Part shown: one piece after another, positions 15,972 through 24,977 of the stretch
Position numbering within the stretch: the stretch's first letter is position 1
How the letters are laid out: the number at the start of each line of letters is the position of its first letter
DNA from: Holosporales bacterium
GTDB lineage: Bacteria > Pseudomonadota > Alphaproteobacteria > UBA3830 > JAIRMZ01
Assembly (NCBI GenBank): GCA_031279495.1
Contig: JAITIJ010000048.1
Coordinates: 1 to 25,746 of the forward strand
DNA length: 25,746 bases
Reading direction: 5' to 3'
Made by a program: the position numbers and the translations under genes
The notes under the pieces: model-generated
Databases searched by the model: none
What the model saw: only the letters and a program-made list of their open reading frames with translations
What the model was told of the DNA's origin: nothing

Positions 15972-16232
15972 TTAAGAAGCGGCATAAGGGAGAAGGGCAA
16001 GGAAACGGGCACGCTTGATTGCCAAGGCCAGTTCTCGCTGCTTCTTGGATGAAGCACACGTAATGCGGCTAGGAGTGATTTTCCCATGTTCTGAGACAAA
16101 ACGCTGCAGAAGTTTGACATCTTTGTAATTAATTGCCAATGCTTTTTTGCCAGAAAAGGGACAGCCCCGTTCCTTGTTGAAAAAACTTACGCGTCTCCCA
16201 TTAGCTGCACGTTTCTTATCTTTTTCAGCCAT
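15972..16232 (-). CDS. rpsR: 30S ribosomal protein bS18
   Basis: bS18 pairs with bS6 on the platform of the small ribosomal subunit. The 86-residue product is basic and shows the family core ALAINYKDVKLLQRFVSEHG, then KITPSRITCASSKKQRELA and KRARFLALLPY. The ATG at 16232 lies inside the end of rpsF, overlapping it by 8 nt, so translation is coupled. rplI, which commonly follows rpsR, is absent here, and two overlapping AT palindromes (15954-15972) follow instead of a clear terminator. Confidence 0.96.
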   Translation of the reverse strand: MAEKDKKRAANGRRVSFFNKERGCPFSGKKALAINYKDVKLLQRFVSEHGKITPSRITCASSKKQRELALAIKRARFLALLPYAAS

Positions 16233-16638
16233 TTACAGGTTCCTCTTCTTTTGCGTCGGTATCTTCTTTGCTAGATCGAAGAAAGGCACTGTCACCTTCG
16301 TCTTTCTCTCGGAAAGAACGCGTATATGCTAACGGGCAAGGACCTTCGTCAAAAGCGTTGACGGCAATACTCATAAAACGCAGCACCTCTTCGCTTAAAC
16401 GCATGCGACGCTCCATTTGTTTCAAAGTTTCATGAGAAGCTTCTACGTGAAGCAAGCAATAATGCCCCTTACGATTATTGCGAATCCTGTATGCAAGGCT
16501 CCTCAGTCCGCAATATTCGTATCGGGCAACTACACCGCCCAAGTCTTTTACTACATCGACAAATTCGGCCATCAAAGCTTCTACCTGCGGAGGCGTCAAG
16601 TCCTGCCTCGCTATAAATACGTTCTCGTAACGCCGCAT
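16225..16638 (-). CDS. rpsF: 30S ribosomal protein bS6
   Basis: bS6 binds 16S rRNA with bS18 in the central domain of the small subunit. The 137-residue protein begins RRYENVFIARQDLTPPQVE and contains GLRSLAYRIRNNRKGHYCLL and a RRMRLSEEVLRFMSI segment. An acidic tail with EEEPVNG extends beyond the core, as in some Alphaproteobacteria. AGGTGG lies 7 nt before the ATG at 16638. A promoter sits just upstream, although read-through from miaA is also possible. Confidence 0.96.
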   Translation of the reverse strand: MRRYENVFIARQDLTPPQVEALMAEFVDVVKDLGGVVARYEYCGLRSLAYRIRNNRKGHYCLLHVEASHETLKQMERRMRLSEEVLRFMSIAVNAFDEGPCPLAYTRSFREKDEGDSAFLRSSKEDTDAKEEEPVNG

Positions 16639-16682
16639 CCTTAATCCACCTCGAATTCAGTAAAAATCCTCCGCACCTCCAT

Positions 16683-16711
16683 CGTATACCTTTCTTCGTA
16701 AAAAAAAGCAA
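16683..16711 (-). promoter_or_regulatory. Promoter of rpsF-rpsR
   Basis: On the minus strand TTGCTT (16711-16706) and TATACG (16688-16683) are 17 nt apart, the spacer starting with a T-run. The ATG of rpsF is about 45 nt beyond the -10 box. Confidence 0.5.
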
Positions 16712-16789
16712 TCGCAAGGAACATGAATCGTGGCAGATTGCGAACTCTTTTCTCAAGAGCACGCTCCATCAACCTCTGTCAGAGAACTT

Positions 16790-17806
16790 TCAGTGACATT
16801 CTACACTAGGCCTATTAACACCCGGCACTTCTAAAACGCGCTGTAACGTTAAACGAAGCTTTTGGGACGAGATATTTGCACCGACAGAAGCTACAACCTG
16901 AAAAAGTGGCGAATCGCCTGTTTTTCGCTTTCTTTCGAAGGAAACGATCTTATCAACTGTATACTGGGCTCGTAATTGATGCCGGAACCATGTGCCTTGG
17001 CGTTTGGCGTAACGCCGTGTGCGCATCTTAGCAGCAGCTATTGCATTTTCTAGAGAACAGGAACCTGTAAGATAGGCCCCCAATTCTACAACACCGATCG
17101 TTTTGACGGTTTTTAACGTATCTTGAGGAGAGATATGGTTCAGAAAATGGGAAACCTCGTCAAGAGCACCATGTTCTAAAAACATGTCAAATCGTGCATC
17201 ACATGCGGCGTAGAGATCGTGTCGACAAGGCGTCATTTTAATAACAAGTGCTGAAAGGCCTTTCTCTGTCTCCGATACAGGCCAAGCAAACAGAGACCGT
17301 TGGGTTGCAATTTTAACTTCGTAAGCGCGCTGTAAACGTTGAGAATCAGTGGATCTTAAATACTGAGTTGCAAGAGGATCTAAGGCTTGTAATTCCTGCC
17401 AGAAGCGTTCTCGTCCCAAAGAAGAAAAGCGTGCGCGGACAGCGCATCGGATCTCTTCAGAAATCGGCGGAATTATGCGCACGCCCTCAAGCAACACCTT
17501 CAGATATAATCCGGTACCTCCAACAATAAGGGGAACGCGCTGTCGTTTCTGGACTTCTTCGATAACACGCAGCGCCTGTGTGCGCCACCAGCCAGCAGAG
17601 CTTTGTTGCTCGTACGTTAAAACACCATAGAGATGATGAGGAACTCCGCACAGCTTTCCACGAGGCAAGCCAGACAAAATGGGGAAGTCTCTATATAACT
17701 GGCAGGAATCGGCATTGATAATCTCGCCCCCCAACGCCTCCGCCAATAAGAAAGCAAGAGCCGACTTGCCGCTCGCAGTCGGTCCAGCCAAAACTATAGG
17801 AATCAC
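16790..17806 (-). CDS. miaA: tRNA dimethylallyltransferase
   Basis: MiaA transfers a dimethylallyl group to A37 of tRNAs that read codons starting with U. The P-loop GPTASGKSALAF stands at residues ~8-15, followed by INADSCQLYRDFPILSGLP, the GGTGLYLKVLLEG region, KTIGVVELGAYL and RTRRYAKRQGTWFRHQL. The 338 residues slightly exceed the usual ~310. The start is GTG at 17806, overlapping the degP stop as GTGA, so it is probably translated by coupling; its own ribosome site is weak. Both tRNA-Phe and tRNA-Cys in this window have the A36-A37-A38 context MiaA needs. Confidence 0.95.
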   Translation of the reverse strand: MIPIVLAGPTASGKSALAFLLAEALGGEIINADSCQLYRDFPILSGLPRGKLCGVPHHLYGVLTYEQQSSAGWWRTQALRVIEEVQKRQRVPLIVGGTGLYLKVLLEGVRIIPPISEEIRCAVRARFSSLGRERFWQELQALDPLATQYLRSTDSQRLQRAYEVKIATQRSLFAWPVSETEKGLSALVIKMTPCRHDLYAACDARFDMFLEHGALDEVSHFLNHISPQDTLKTVKTIGVVELGAYLTGSCSLENAIAAAKMRTRRYAKRQGTWFRHQLRAQYTVDKIVSFERKRKTGDSPLFQVVASVGANISSQKLRLTLQRVLEVPGVNRPSVECH

Positions 17807-19362
17807 TTCTGCTTAGTCGTGTTTCCTGTGGTGCCTGCTTTTCCCTCTTTCTTAAAACGCAGAGCGCGGTAAAATGAGACACCGTCACGATACACAAGCA
17901 ATGCAACACTCGTACGGATTTCGCGTGCCGCTTTAAGTTTCTTCTCAAATTCCGCAACATTAGCAATAGTGTCTTGATTAACACGAGCAATTAGGTCTCC
18001 TTGACGCACATCTTTTTCAACAGCATCGCTGCTCTTTTTGACACTTGTGACAACAACCCCTTGTTTCATTTCTTCTGGAATATCAAAAAGACGCGCAAGC
18101 TCTGGCGAGATCGTATCAACATTCAACTCTAACGCGGGAATATACTTACCTTGCGGTGCGCCAGAGATAGGTTTTAGAAACCCTTCTTCTGCGTCGTTCC
18201 CAGATTCGTCGCGATCACCAACAGTAACGTTCAGCATCAATTCTTTGCCGTTTCTGATGACTTTAATAGGAAGGACCTTTCCGATAGGAAGGTCAGCAAT
18301 CAGTCGAGGCAATCTGTTGCCATCTACAATGGACTTATCGTCAATGGCGACAATGATATCACCGAGCTGCAATCCAGCATGTGCAGCAGGAGAATCCGGA
18401 AAGATTCGTACGATTGTTCCGCCATGCGCTTTGCCAAGGCCCAGACTCTCTGCTACATCGGCAGATAAGGGATCGACATAAACCCCCAACCATCCGCGCT
18501 TGACCTTACCAAATTTACGCAATTGCTCAACATTTTTGCGCAATACATTAGATGGGATCGCAAAGTTCAGTCCAGCATTCACACCCATTTCTGAGAAGAC
18601 CGCCGTTATCATCCCAATCACACGACCGTCTACTGAAAATAACGGCCCACCTGAACTGCCTCGATTCACCGCTGCATCTGTCTGGATATAGTCCACATCT
18701 CCGATGCCTGCGTCTTTAAATCGTGCAGAGATATCGCGCGCCTTATGGGAAACAACACCCACCGTCACACTACCCCCGAGCCCGAAAGGATTTCCAATGG
18801 CCAATACCCATTCGCCTACACAGGTAGCATCGGAATCTCCCCACGTAACAGCAGGAAGCGGTTTCTCTGTATCGACTTTCAAGAGCGCAACATCTGAACG
18901 TTTGTCTTTGCCAACAATGTGTGCTTTAATCTCGGTATCGTCGTAAAATGTAACGAAAATTTCGTCTGCATCTGCTACAACGTGGTAGTTGGTCAGGATA
19001 TACCCTGCTGCATCTACAATAAAACCAGATCCCAGTGGTATCGTTCTGCGCAGATGTTCGCTACCGTTATCGAAGAAATCCCTGAGAATTGTTTCCAGAT
19101 TTGAGCTTCCAGGAGGCAAGATGTACTGCACTTCTGGCTTGTTACGTGCAGATTGCTTTGTAGAGATGTTCACAACACAAGGCGATATACGTGTAACAAC
19201 AGCCGCAAATTGAGGCAATCCCGCTGAAGCAGCAGTGACGGCGGATACTGCAGCAGGTGTTGCTGAGTTTGGAGGAGGATTTGCTGTTGCCAAGGGCCCC
19301 GCTCCACCCACAAAAAGACAGCAACCAACAATTCTTATGACTTTATGCGAGATGTGTATCAT
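17803..19362 (-). CDS. degP: Periplasmic Do-family serine protease with two PDZ domains
   Basis: DegP/HtrA-type enzymes degrade or refold damaged envelope proteins. A signal peptide (residues ~1-27) precedes the trypsin-like domain with His127 in NYHVV, Asp157 in RSDVALLK and Ser237 in RGSSGGPL; the usual motif is GNSGGPL, so Asn is replaced by Ser. PDZ1 includes RGWLGVYVDPL and SPAAHAGLQLGDIIVAI; PDZ2 lies near the C-terminus with GVVVTSVKKSSDA and QGDLIARVN. Length of 519 fits DegP/DegQ/MucD. GGTGA lies 3 nt before the ATG, and hflC ends only 9 nt upstream, so it is in the hflKC operon. Whether it is the DegP or MucD type is not settled. Confidence 0.93.
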   Translation of the reverse strand: MIHISHKVIRIVGCCLFVGGAGPLATANPPPNSATPAAVSAVTAASAGLPQFAAVVTRISPCVVNISTKQSARNKPEVQYILPPGSSNLETILRDFFDNGSEHLRRTIPLGSGFIVDAAGYILTNYHVVADADEIFVTFYDDTEIKAHIVGKDKRSDVALLKVDTEKPLPAVTWGDSDATCVGEWVLAIGNPFGLGGSVTVGVVSHKARDISARFKDAGIGDVDYIQTDAAVNRGSSGGPLFSVDGRVIGMITAVFSEMGVNAGLNFAIPSNVLRKNVEQLRKFGKVKRGWLGVYVDPLSADVAESLGLGKAHGGTIVRIFPDSPAAHAGLQLGDIIVAIDDKSIVDGNRLPRLIADLPIGKVLPIKVIRNGKELMLNVTVGDRDESGNDAEEGFLKPISGAPQGKYIPALELNVDTISPELARLFDIPEEMKQGVVVTSVKKSSDAVEKDVRQGDLIARVNQDTIANVAEFEKKLKAAREIRTSVALLVYRDGVSFYRALRFKKEGKAGTTGNTTKQK

Positions 19363-19371
19363 TTCTCACCT

Positions 19372-20220
19372 TTAATTAAAATATTGAAAAAACGGCCCTT
19401 TAGGAGAAACTAAAAATGTCGTAGTTTCCTTCGAAAACGCCTTCTTGTATGCTTCAAGAGACCAATACAACGAGAAGAATTTGGGATCCTGACTAAAAGC
19501 TTCAGCATAGATCCGACTGGCATCCGCATCTCCTTCTCCACGCAAAATCTGCGCTTGCTGCTCGGCTTCTGCTGTCATAACGCTGCATTCTTTATCGACT
19601 TTTGCTCGAATCACTTGAGCCATTTCTACACCTTTAGCACGCAACTCTTTCGCTTCACGTTCGCGCTCACTGATCATGCGATTGAAGATCGCCTCGCTGT
19701 TTTGCGTAGGAAGATCTGTCCGGCGAATGCGAACATCGACCACATCGATACCGAATTTCGAAGCTGCCTGATTTACTTCATCGCGAATTTGGCGCATAAC
19801 GCTGGCACGCTGCTCAGAAAGTAATGCTGAGAGGGAAAGATTTCCCAGTACACTTCTTAATTTTCCCAAGATTGTTGCTGTTAAGCGCCGCTGCGCGCCC
19901 GATACATCATGCACTGTCTGAAAGAAGAGCAAAGGGTTTGTAATCCGATAGCAGCAAAATGCATCGACAACAACGCGACGGCGATCGCCAAGCGTGATCT
20001 CTAGCGCAGACAGATCAACGTCCAGCAGACGTCTGTCAAAAAAAGTCGCCTCGTCTATGAACGGCATCTTGAAGTGCAGACCAGGATCAGGAATGGCGCG
20101 CACGGGCTCACCAAATCGGACGATCAATGCCTGCTCTATCTGATGAACACGAAAAACACTACCGCTGAGCAGGAAAAGGAAGAAAATACCAAACGCACCA
20201 CCTATTATCTTCGCTTTCAT
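19372..20220 (-). CDS. hflC: HflC, membrane modulator of FtsH protease
   Basis: HflC forms a large cage with HflK around FtsH in the inner membrane and tunes proteolysis. The 282-residue protein has one N-terminal transmembrane segment (residues ~4-24) and an SPFH/band 7 domain with EQALIVRFGEPVRAIPDPGLHFKMPF, then DVRIRRTDLP and NRMISERER followed by a coiled region. Its ATG overlaps the hflK TGA (ATGA), giving coupled, roughly equal synthesis of the two partners. Confidence 0.95.
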   Translation of the reverse strand: MKAKIIGGAFGIFFLFLLSGSVFRVHQIEQALIVRFGEPVRAIPDPGLHFKMPFIDEATFFDRRLLDVDLSALEITLGDRRRVVVDAFCCYRITNPLLFFQTVHDVSGAQRRLTATILGKLRSVLGNLSLSALLSEQRASVMRQIRDEVNQAASKFGIDVVDVRIRRTDLPTQNSEAIFNRMISEREREAKELRAKGVEMAQVIRAKVDKECSVMTAEAEQQAQILRGEGDADASRIYAEAFSQDPKFFSLYWSLEAYKKAFSKETTTFLVSPKGPFFQYFN

Positions 20221-21341
20221 ACGCCCTCCTTTCCCACTTTTTCTAAATCAGAAAGCGGAAAATATGGCACAATACTTGGCGTTCCTGAAGCTCCGACAGG
20301 AAAATCGACTACCACTTTACGCGTTTGTTCATAAATATCTCTCTGAGAATCGATCCGTAATCGCTCTATCGTAATACTCGGTGCTTTTCTGTATTGCGCA
20401 AGGACTAGGCAAAACGCCGCCGTTGCTCCCTTGGCTTTTGCAATTGCGGTTGCCCTATGCGCTTCTGCTGCACACAATATAGAGGCCACTTGACCTCGCG
20501 TTCTAGCCCGTAGATCACGATCATAAGCTTCAGCTTTATTCACTTCGCTTTGCTGATCGGCTTGCGCACGCTCAACATCGCGAAAGGCATCGATAACCGC
20601 AGCAGGAGGCTCAACGTTTTGGAGCAAGACCTGCACAATTTCAACACCTACGTTGTACTCATCGAGAGTCTGCTGCAGTAATTCCTGTGCTTTATCGTTA
20701 ATAGCACCGCGCCCTTCTGTTTGGGTATAAGTAATCGGCGTCTGGCCCACAATTTCGCGCATCACACTTTCTGCTGCAGAACGGATGATGTGCTCAGGTG
20801 AATAAGTATTAAACAGAAAATGTTCTACACCAGTATCCTTTACACGCCATAGCACACTGAAGCTGATATTGGCGATATTTGAATCTCCTGTCAGGACAAG
20901 ATCCTCATCCGGCGTTTCGTCTGAACTTATGGTTGGCTTTGCTCCAATATCAATGCGATGAACTGTGGTCATGCGCTGTGTCAGCACCGTTTCGATAGGC
21001 GCAGGCAAATGGTAATGCAATCCTGGAGAAGTCGTGCGCACCCATTCCCCAAAGCGCAAAACCACGCCGCGTTCATCTGGCTCTACTTGATAGAAGCCAG
21101 AAGCAAGCCATAGTACGCCAAGGCCACACACCAGCAAAAGCAGTATCTTTTTCTGAGTTGGGCCACCTTTTAGATCGTTTAGAGGAGCACCTTTGAGTTT
21201 TTTGCGGTATGTGTCCCATATTTTATTTAATCGACGCAAAAGATTCCCGAAAACAACTTCTGGATCAAATAACGGCGGCCTTTGTCGGTTATGCCCTTCT
21301 GGGGGATCGTTATCCCAAGGATTAAAATCGTTCCGCGCCAT
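20217..21341 (-). CDS. hflK: HflK, membrane modulator of FtsH protease
   Basis: This is the partner of HflC. The 374-residue protein starts with a Pro/Gly/Asp-rich tail (NPWDNDPPEG), has one transmembrane helix at ~65-84 and an SPFH domain containing VEPDERGVVLRFGEWVRTTS and PGLHYHLPAPIE. The C-terminal half holds QNVEPPAAVIDAFRDVERA and an Ala-rich coiled coil. AGAGGA lies 5-6 nt before the ATG at 21341. rsmD ends 47 nt upstream on the same strand without an obvious terminator, so read-through from the tRNA-Phe promoter is possible. Confidence 0.95.
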   Translation of the reverse strand: MARNDFNPWDNDPPEGHNRQRPPLFDPEVVFGNLLRRLNKIWDTYRKKLKGAPLNDLKGGPTQKKILLLLVCGLGVLWLASGFYQVEPDERGVVLRFGEWVRTTSPGLHYHLPAPIETVLTQRMTTVHRIDIGAKPTISSDETPDEDLVLTGDSNIANISFSVLWRVKDTGVEHFLFNTYSPEHIIRSAAESVMREIVGQTPITYTQTEGRGAINDKAQELLQQTLDEYNVGVEIVQVLLQNVEPPAAVIDAFRDVERAQADQQSEVNKAEAYDRDLRARTRGQVASILCAAEAHRATAIAKAKGATAAFCLVLAQYRKAPSITIERLRIDSQRDIYEQTRKVVVDFPVGASGTPSIVPYFPLSDLEKVGKEGV

Positions 21342-21388
21342 GTCGTTCCTCTAGATCAAAACTCATTCTATAGAATTTTAGAAGCATA

Positions 21389-21964
21389 TCAAAGTTGCGG
21401 AGTGTTTGTAGAAATGTTTTTTTGTAACATCAAAATCTGTGCAGGACCACTTACGCGATATTTGAGAAGCTGCCAACCAGAAGGCAAAGAAACACAATCA
21501 TTGTCGCGAGCCATCTCGAGAACCACGAGCGTTTTAGGCGTTACCAAAGAGATACGTGTTAATGCAGTAAAGATACGCTTTTGCATGCCTTCTTGATACG
21601 GAGGATCAAGCAAAATCAGATCTGAAGGGTCTTGTGTCTTAAGATGCGCGAAGAAATCACCTGTTATGACTGATGCGTGCGCTTCTTCTTGCCATTTTAC
21701 AAGGGTTTCTTGTAAAAGTTTCGCGCTTGCGAGGTCTTTCTCAATAAATGTCACATGAGCCGCTCCACGAGAAAGCGCCTCTAACCCTAACGCGCCTGTT
21801 CCAGCAAATCCGTCGAGCACGCGTGGCGCAGTTTGGAAATAAAACGGTCCCAGAAGGTCGAACATAATTTGTCGCACACGTCCGAGTGTAGGACGCAGAG
21901 AGGGATTCCCTATTTGCGCCTGTAAAGAACGCCCCTTGTGCCGTCCTGCAATGATTTTAAGCAT
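21389..21964 (-). CDS. rsmD: 16S rRNA m2G966 methyltransferase
   Basis: RsmD methylates N2 of G966 in 16S rRNA. The 191-residue product shows IIAGRHKGRSL, RPTLGRVRQIMFDLL, the SAM loop LDGFAGTGALGLEALSRGA and the catalytic DPPYQEG. The ATG at 21964 is only 14 nt beyond the CCA end of tRNA-Phe, with a weak ribosome site, so the gene is probably made from the same primary transcript after tRNA processing. Confidence 0.95.
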   Translation of the reverse strand: MLKIIAGRHKGRSLQAQIGNPSLRPTLGRVRQIMFDLLGPFYFQTAPRVLDGFAGTGALGLEALSRGAAHVTFIEKDLASAKLLQETLVKWQEEAHASVITGDFFAHLKTQDPSDLILLDPPYQEGMQKRIFTALTRISLVTPKTLVVLEMARDNDCVSLPSGWQLLKYRVSGPAQILMLQKNISTNTPQL

Positions 21965-21978
21965 AATCTTGACATAGA

Positions 21979-22054
<76 letters not shown>

Positions 22055-22067
22055 GCGCCCTTCTGCC

Positions 22068-22096
22068 TTGATAAAAGATCACAGAGGAAAAGTCCA
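22068..22096 (-). promoter_or_regulatory. Promoter of tRNA-Phe-rsmD
   Basis: On the minus strand TGGACT (22096-22091) and TATCAA (22073-22068) are exactly 17 nt apart, and the mature tRNA starts 13 nt after the -10 box. Each hexamer matches four of six consensus bases. Confidence 0.5.
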
Positions 22097-22350
22097 GGTC
22101 TTGCCAAACGAAACGCAACAAATCATCAAGAGCAGATCTTATGCGGAAAGCGAGCGAGAGCTAGTGCATGGAGGAAGGTTATTTGCTTCACTTAATGCTC
22201 TCTCCGCAAAATATGCTAGCTGGATGGAACTGTTTGGATCCAACAGGTTGAGTGTTTGTGAAAAAAACTAGAGATCCACCTGGCCAGAACTTACGCGCCT
22301 CGCACCAAAAGACCTTATGCGCAGGAGTTCTTCCAATCTATGCAACAATC

Positions 22351-23355
22351 TTAATCAAAATATCTAAGACCTATAGTGTTACGAACTTCTTCCAGCGTCT
22401 GTTGCGCTACGCGGCGCGCTGCATGCGTGCTTGTTTGTAAAATGTCGCAAAGCTCCTTATGCGTAAACGTTTGGCGGCGCTCGCGAATAGGTTCTAGTAG
22501 CGTTTGCAGCGTTGCGTTAAGGATCTCTTTAATTGCCGTATCTCCTAGTCCTCCATGTTGATAGCGCGCCTTAAGAGCGGCTACTTCCTCAAAATCTGTG
22601 TGAAAAGCATCCAGATATGTAAAGACAACGTTTCCCTCTACACGCCCCGGATCACTGACACGTACATGGTTGGGGTCGGTAAACATCGCAAAAACCTTTG
22701 TCCGAATGTCCTCAGGAGAATCCGAGAGAAAAATCGCGTTATTAAGAGATTTGCTCGCCTTTGCCCTACCATCGATCCCCACAAGCCGTCCGGTTTTACT
22801 CACCAACGGCGTTGCTTCTTTTAGAATGTCCGTGTTGTAGGTACGATTAAAGCGCCGGACGATCTCGTTGGACTGCTCGATTAATGGAAGCTGATCCTCG
22901 CCCACCGGGACTAGTTCTGTTTTAAACGCCGTTATATCCGCCGTTTGACTGACTGGATAACACAAGAAACCTACAGGAATTGATGTCTCAAAACCCTTTT
23001 GCGCCAGTTCTGTTTTTACCGTCGGATTGCGTTCTAAACGCGATAAAGTCACAAAATTAAGGTAATACACCGTCAATTCCGCCAGTTCCGGCACTTGCGA
23101 CTGAATAAAAATTGTCGTTCTTTCAGGGTCTATCCCAACAGCAAGATAATCACGCATGATATCGAAGACACTTTCGGTGATCTTTTCCGGACGTTCGAAA
23201 TTGTCTGTCAGCGCTTGCGTATCAGCGATCATAACATAAGACTGATAAGTCTCTTCTGCCTGCAACTGTATGCGGTTGAGCAACGACCCCACATAATGCC
23301 CAAGATGCAATTTTCCAGAAGGTCGATCGCCTGTAAGCACTACTTTCTGCATCAT
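22351..23355 (-). CDS. trpS: Tryptophanyl-tRNA synthetase
   Basis: TrpS charges tRNA-Trp using ATP. It is a class I synthetase of ~334 residues. The HIGH motif is HLGH at 17-20 in TGDRPSGKLHLGHYVGSL, and the KMSKS motif is KASKS at 199-203 in GRAKASKSLNNAIFLSD. LERNPTVK, PVSQTADITAFK and VPVGEDQLPLIEQ are all present. The start is the first ATG of an ATGATG pair at 23355, with GAGGA 4 nt upstream; a longer frame reads through tRNA-Cys and is not real. The sequence resembles the TGDRPTG-type synthetase of Firmicutes rather than the HLGN-type common in Alphaproteobacteria. Confidence 0.95.
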   Translation of the reverse strand: MMQKVVLTGDRPSGKLHLGHYVGSLLNRIQLQAEETYQSYVMIADTQALTDNFERPEKITESVFDIMRDYLAVGIDPERTTIFIQSQVPELAELTVYYLNFVTLSRLERNPTVKTELAQKGFETSIPVGFLCYPVSQTADITAFKTELVPVGEDQLPLIEQSNEIVRRFNRTYNTDILKEATPLVSKTGRLVGIDGRAKASKSLNNAIFLSDSPEDIRTKVFAMFTDPNHVRVSDPGRVEGNVVFTYLDAFHTDFEEVAALKARYQHGGLGDTAIKEILNATLQTLLEPIRERRQTFTHKELCDILQTSTHAARRVAQQTLEEVRNTIGLRYFD

Positions 23356-23370
23356 TTCGTCCTCATATTC

Positions 23371-23444
23371 TGGAGGCCGGGACCGGAATCGAACCGGTAT
23401 ACAAGGATTTGCAGTCCTCTGCATCACCACTCTGCCACCCGGCC
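23371..23444 (-). tRNA. tRNA-Cys (anticodon GCA)
   Basis: The minus strand folds with acceptor GGCCGGG/CCCGGCC, anticodon loop CTGCAAA (anticodon GCA), T arm CCGGTTCGATTCCGG and discriminator U73, the cysteine identity base. CCA is encoded at 23371-23373. trpS begins 15 nt downstream. Confidence 0.97.
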
Positions 23445-23473
23445 AAAATGAGCATAGACCTCAGCGCTCTTGT

Positions 23474-23502
23474 GTTCTACAATTCCCTCCTTGTAAGGTC
23501 AA
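23474..23502 (-). promoter_or_regulatory. Promoter of tRNA-Cys-trpS
   Basis: On the minus strand TTGACC (23502-23497) and TAGAAC (23479-23474) are exactly 17 nt apart. The mature tRNA starts about 29 nt further on. The same -35 hexamer is used before the Myb gene. Confidence 0.6.
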
Positions 23503-23543
23503 GCAAGGGGCGCCGACTGACAAAAAAAGAGTGGTGAGTATTT

Positions 23544-24974
23544 ATGAGGTGTCGGTTTTTTCTCGGTTCTGTGTGTGTAGGCGTCTGCACACTGTTGGTG
23601 GATGATGTGCGCCCTACAACCCTTGAGCAGGCGCTGGTTCAGGCTTACATGAAAAGCCCTGAGTGGGCCGCTGCCATCGCAAACAAGAAAGCAAAGGACG
23701 AAGCTGCCCTAGGACACGCCTATAGTCGCTGGCAACCCAATATAACGGCACAGTACGGCGTGACTACTGAACGCCATGATATAGTGAATGAGGCGTTTCC
23801 GAATACACGGCTTGCACAGACTACTGAAAACAATGCCAAAACCCAAAGAAACAATATTTCTGTTGAACTCCAACAGAATCTTTTTGATGGATTTTCCACA
23901 ACTAATAGTATTTCTGCGGCAGAACGTACGGTTGCTGCTGCACGTGCAGAATTAACGGCCGAGGAGCAACGTTTTCTGCAGCGTGTTATTGCGGCGTATT
24001 TAGCGGTTTGGGAAGCGTATCAGCATTTGAGTATTGCGAAGAAGCAAGAGGCGAATTTAGCTTCAGACCTACATGCAGCGGAGAAGAAATTTGATGTTGG
24101 GGCTGGAACACGCATTGAAGTTGCTGCCGCCAAAGCGCAGCATGCGGAAGCGACGTATCGGTGTGCTTCTGCTCAAGCAACTTTAGAGGCAGCATTAGCG
24201 CAATTTGAAGCTGTGGCTTGCCTAAAATCGGATGAACACGTTACGCTTCCGCCTATTCCAAAAAACTTGCCAAAATCTCTTGAGGAATTAATAAGACTGG
24301 CACAGCGTTCTTATCCTGAGCTTAGAAGTGCTCAGGAAAAAGCGTTAGCCACGCGCGATACGGTCGTTAGCACACGTGGTGGTCTGCTCCCGCGTGTAGA
24401 TCTTAGGGTATCAGCATACAGAAACAGTACTGCTGCACGAGATAGGCACCACGAATTAGTCAGTAGCTATAATAACGATAGTGAATCAAATGGATACTCA
24501 AGCAGTATAACGGTGAGTGTTCCCTTGTTGGCAAATGGCAGTGGCGGAAATATTTATTCAGCATCTCGTCGTGCCAATCAAGAAGCTCTCGCTGCTGAGA
24601 TGGTCCTGAAGAAAGTCATGTTGGACCTCAAAGCGGAATGCATTCGCACATGGAATAACTTTAAGGCCGCAGAAGCGCAATTGCAGCAGAGCAAAATGGC
24701 TGTTGAAAGCGCAGAGATCGCTGCCAATGGAGTACGGCAAGCAGCAAAGTATGGACTTAAGTCCCAGACAGATGTTTTATACTATGAAGGCAAGCTTCTG
24801 GATGCGCGCAATCAAGCCGTGAAGGTCCGAAAGGACTACGTTTCAATGGCGTATGTGTTGTTGGCTTTGATGGGAAGGTTGACAGCTTCTGGGTTGCATC
24901 TCAAGGTTGCAAGGTATAATCCTGATGAAAACGAGACACGCGCCCGTTGGGTGCCGCCATTTGTCATGGAATAG
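23544..24974 (+). CDS. tolC: TolC-family outer-membrane export channel
   Basis: TolC trimers form an outer-membrane barrel and periplasmic tunnel for type I secretion and drug efflux. The 476-residue product has an N-terminal signal sequence (hydrophobic FFLGSVCVGVCTLLV) and the two-fold repeated OEP helical architecture: TTLEQALVQAYMKSPEW opens repeat one, VELQQNLFDGFSTTNSISAA marks a strand-helix border, and LIRLAQRSYPELRSAQEK opens repeat two with SITVSVPLLANGSGGNIYSA equivalent to the first border. The motif TDVLYYEGKLLDARNQ near the end is diagnostic. GGTGAG lies 5 nt before the ATG. It is followed by popZ after 3 nt. In Rickettsia, a Sec-exported ankyrin protein (RARP-1) uses TolC, which could be relevant to the secreted proteins here. 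Confidence 0.93.
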   Translation: MRCRFFLGSVCVGVCTLLVDDVRPTTLEQALVQAYMKSPEWAAAIANKKAKDEAALGHAYSRWQPNITAQYGVTTERHDIVNEAFPNTRLAQTTENNAKTQRNNISVELQQNLFDGFSTTNSISAAERTVAAARAELTAEEQRFLQRVIAAYLAVWEAYQHLSIAKKQEANLASDLHAAEKKFDVGAGTRIEVAAAKAQHAEATYRCASAQATLEAALAQFEAVACLKSDEHVTLPPIPKNLPKSLEELIRLAQRSYPELRSAQEKALATRDTVVSTRGGLLPRVDLRVSAYRNSTAARDRHHELVSSYNNDSESNGYSSSITVSVPLLANGSGGNIYSASRRANQEALAAEMVLKKVMLDLKAECIRTWNNFKAAEAQLQQSKMAVESAEIAANGVRQAAKYGLKSQTDVLYYEGKLLDARNQAVKVRKDYVSMAYVLLALMGRLTASGLHLKVARYNPDENETRARWVPPFVME

Positions 24975-24977
24975 AGC

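Noticed and set aside
22080..22100. GAGGAAAAGTCCAGG resembling the RNase P RNA P4 motif
   Set aside because: The partner ACAGAA segment and the rest of the fold are absent, and the bases are explained by the -35 box and spacer of the tRNA-Phe promoter.
23356..23430. N-terminal extension of trpS
   Set aside because: The extra 25 codons are the tRNA-Cys sequence and its spacer; the real ATG at 23355 has its own ribosome site.
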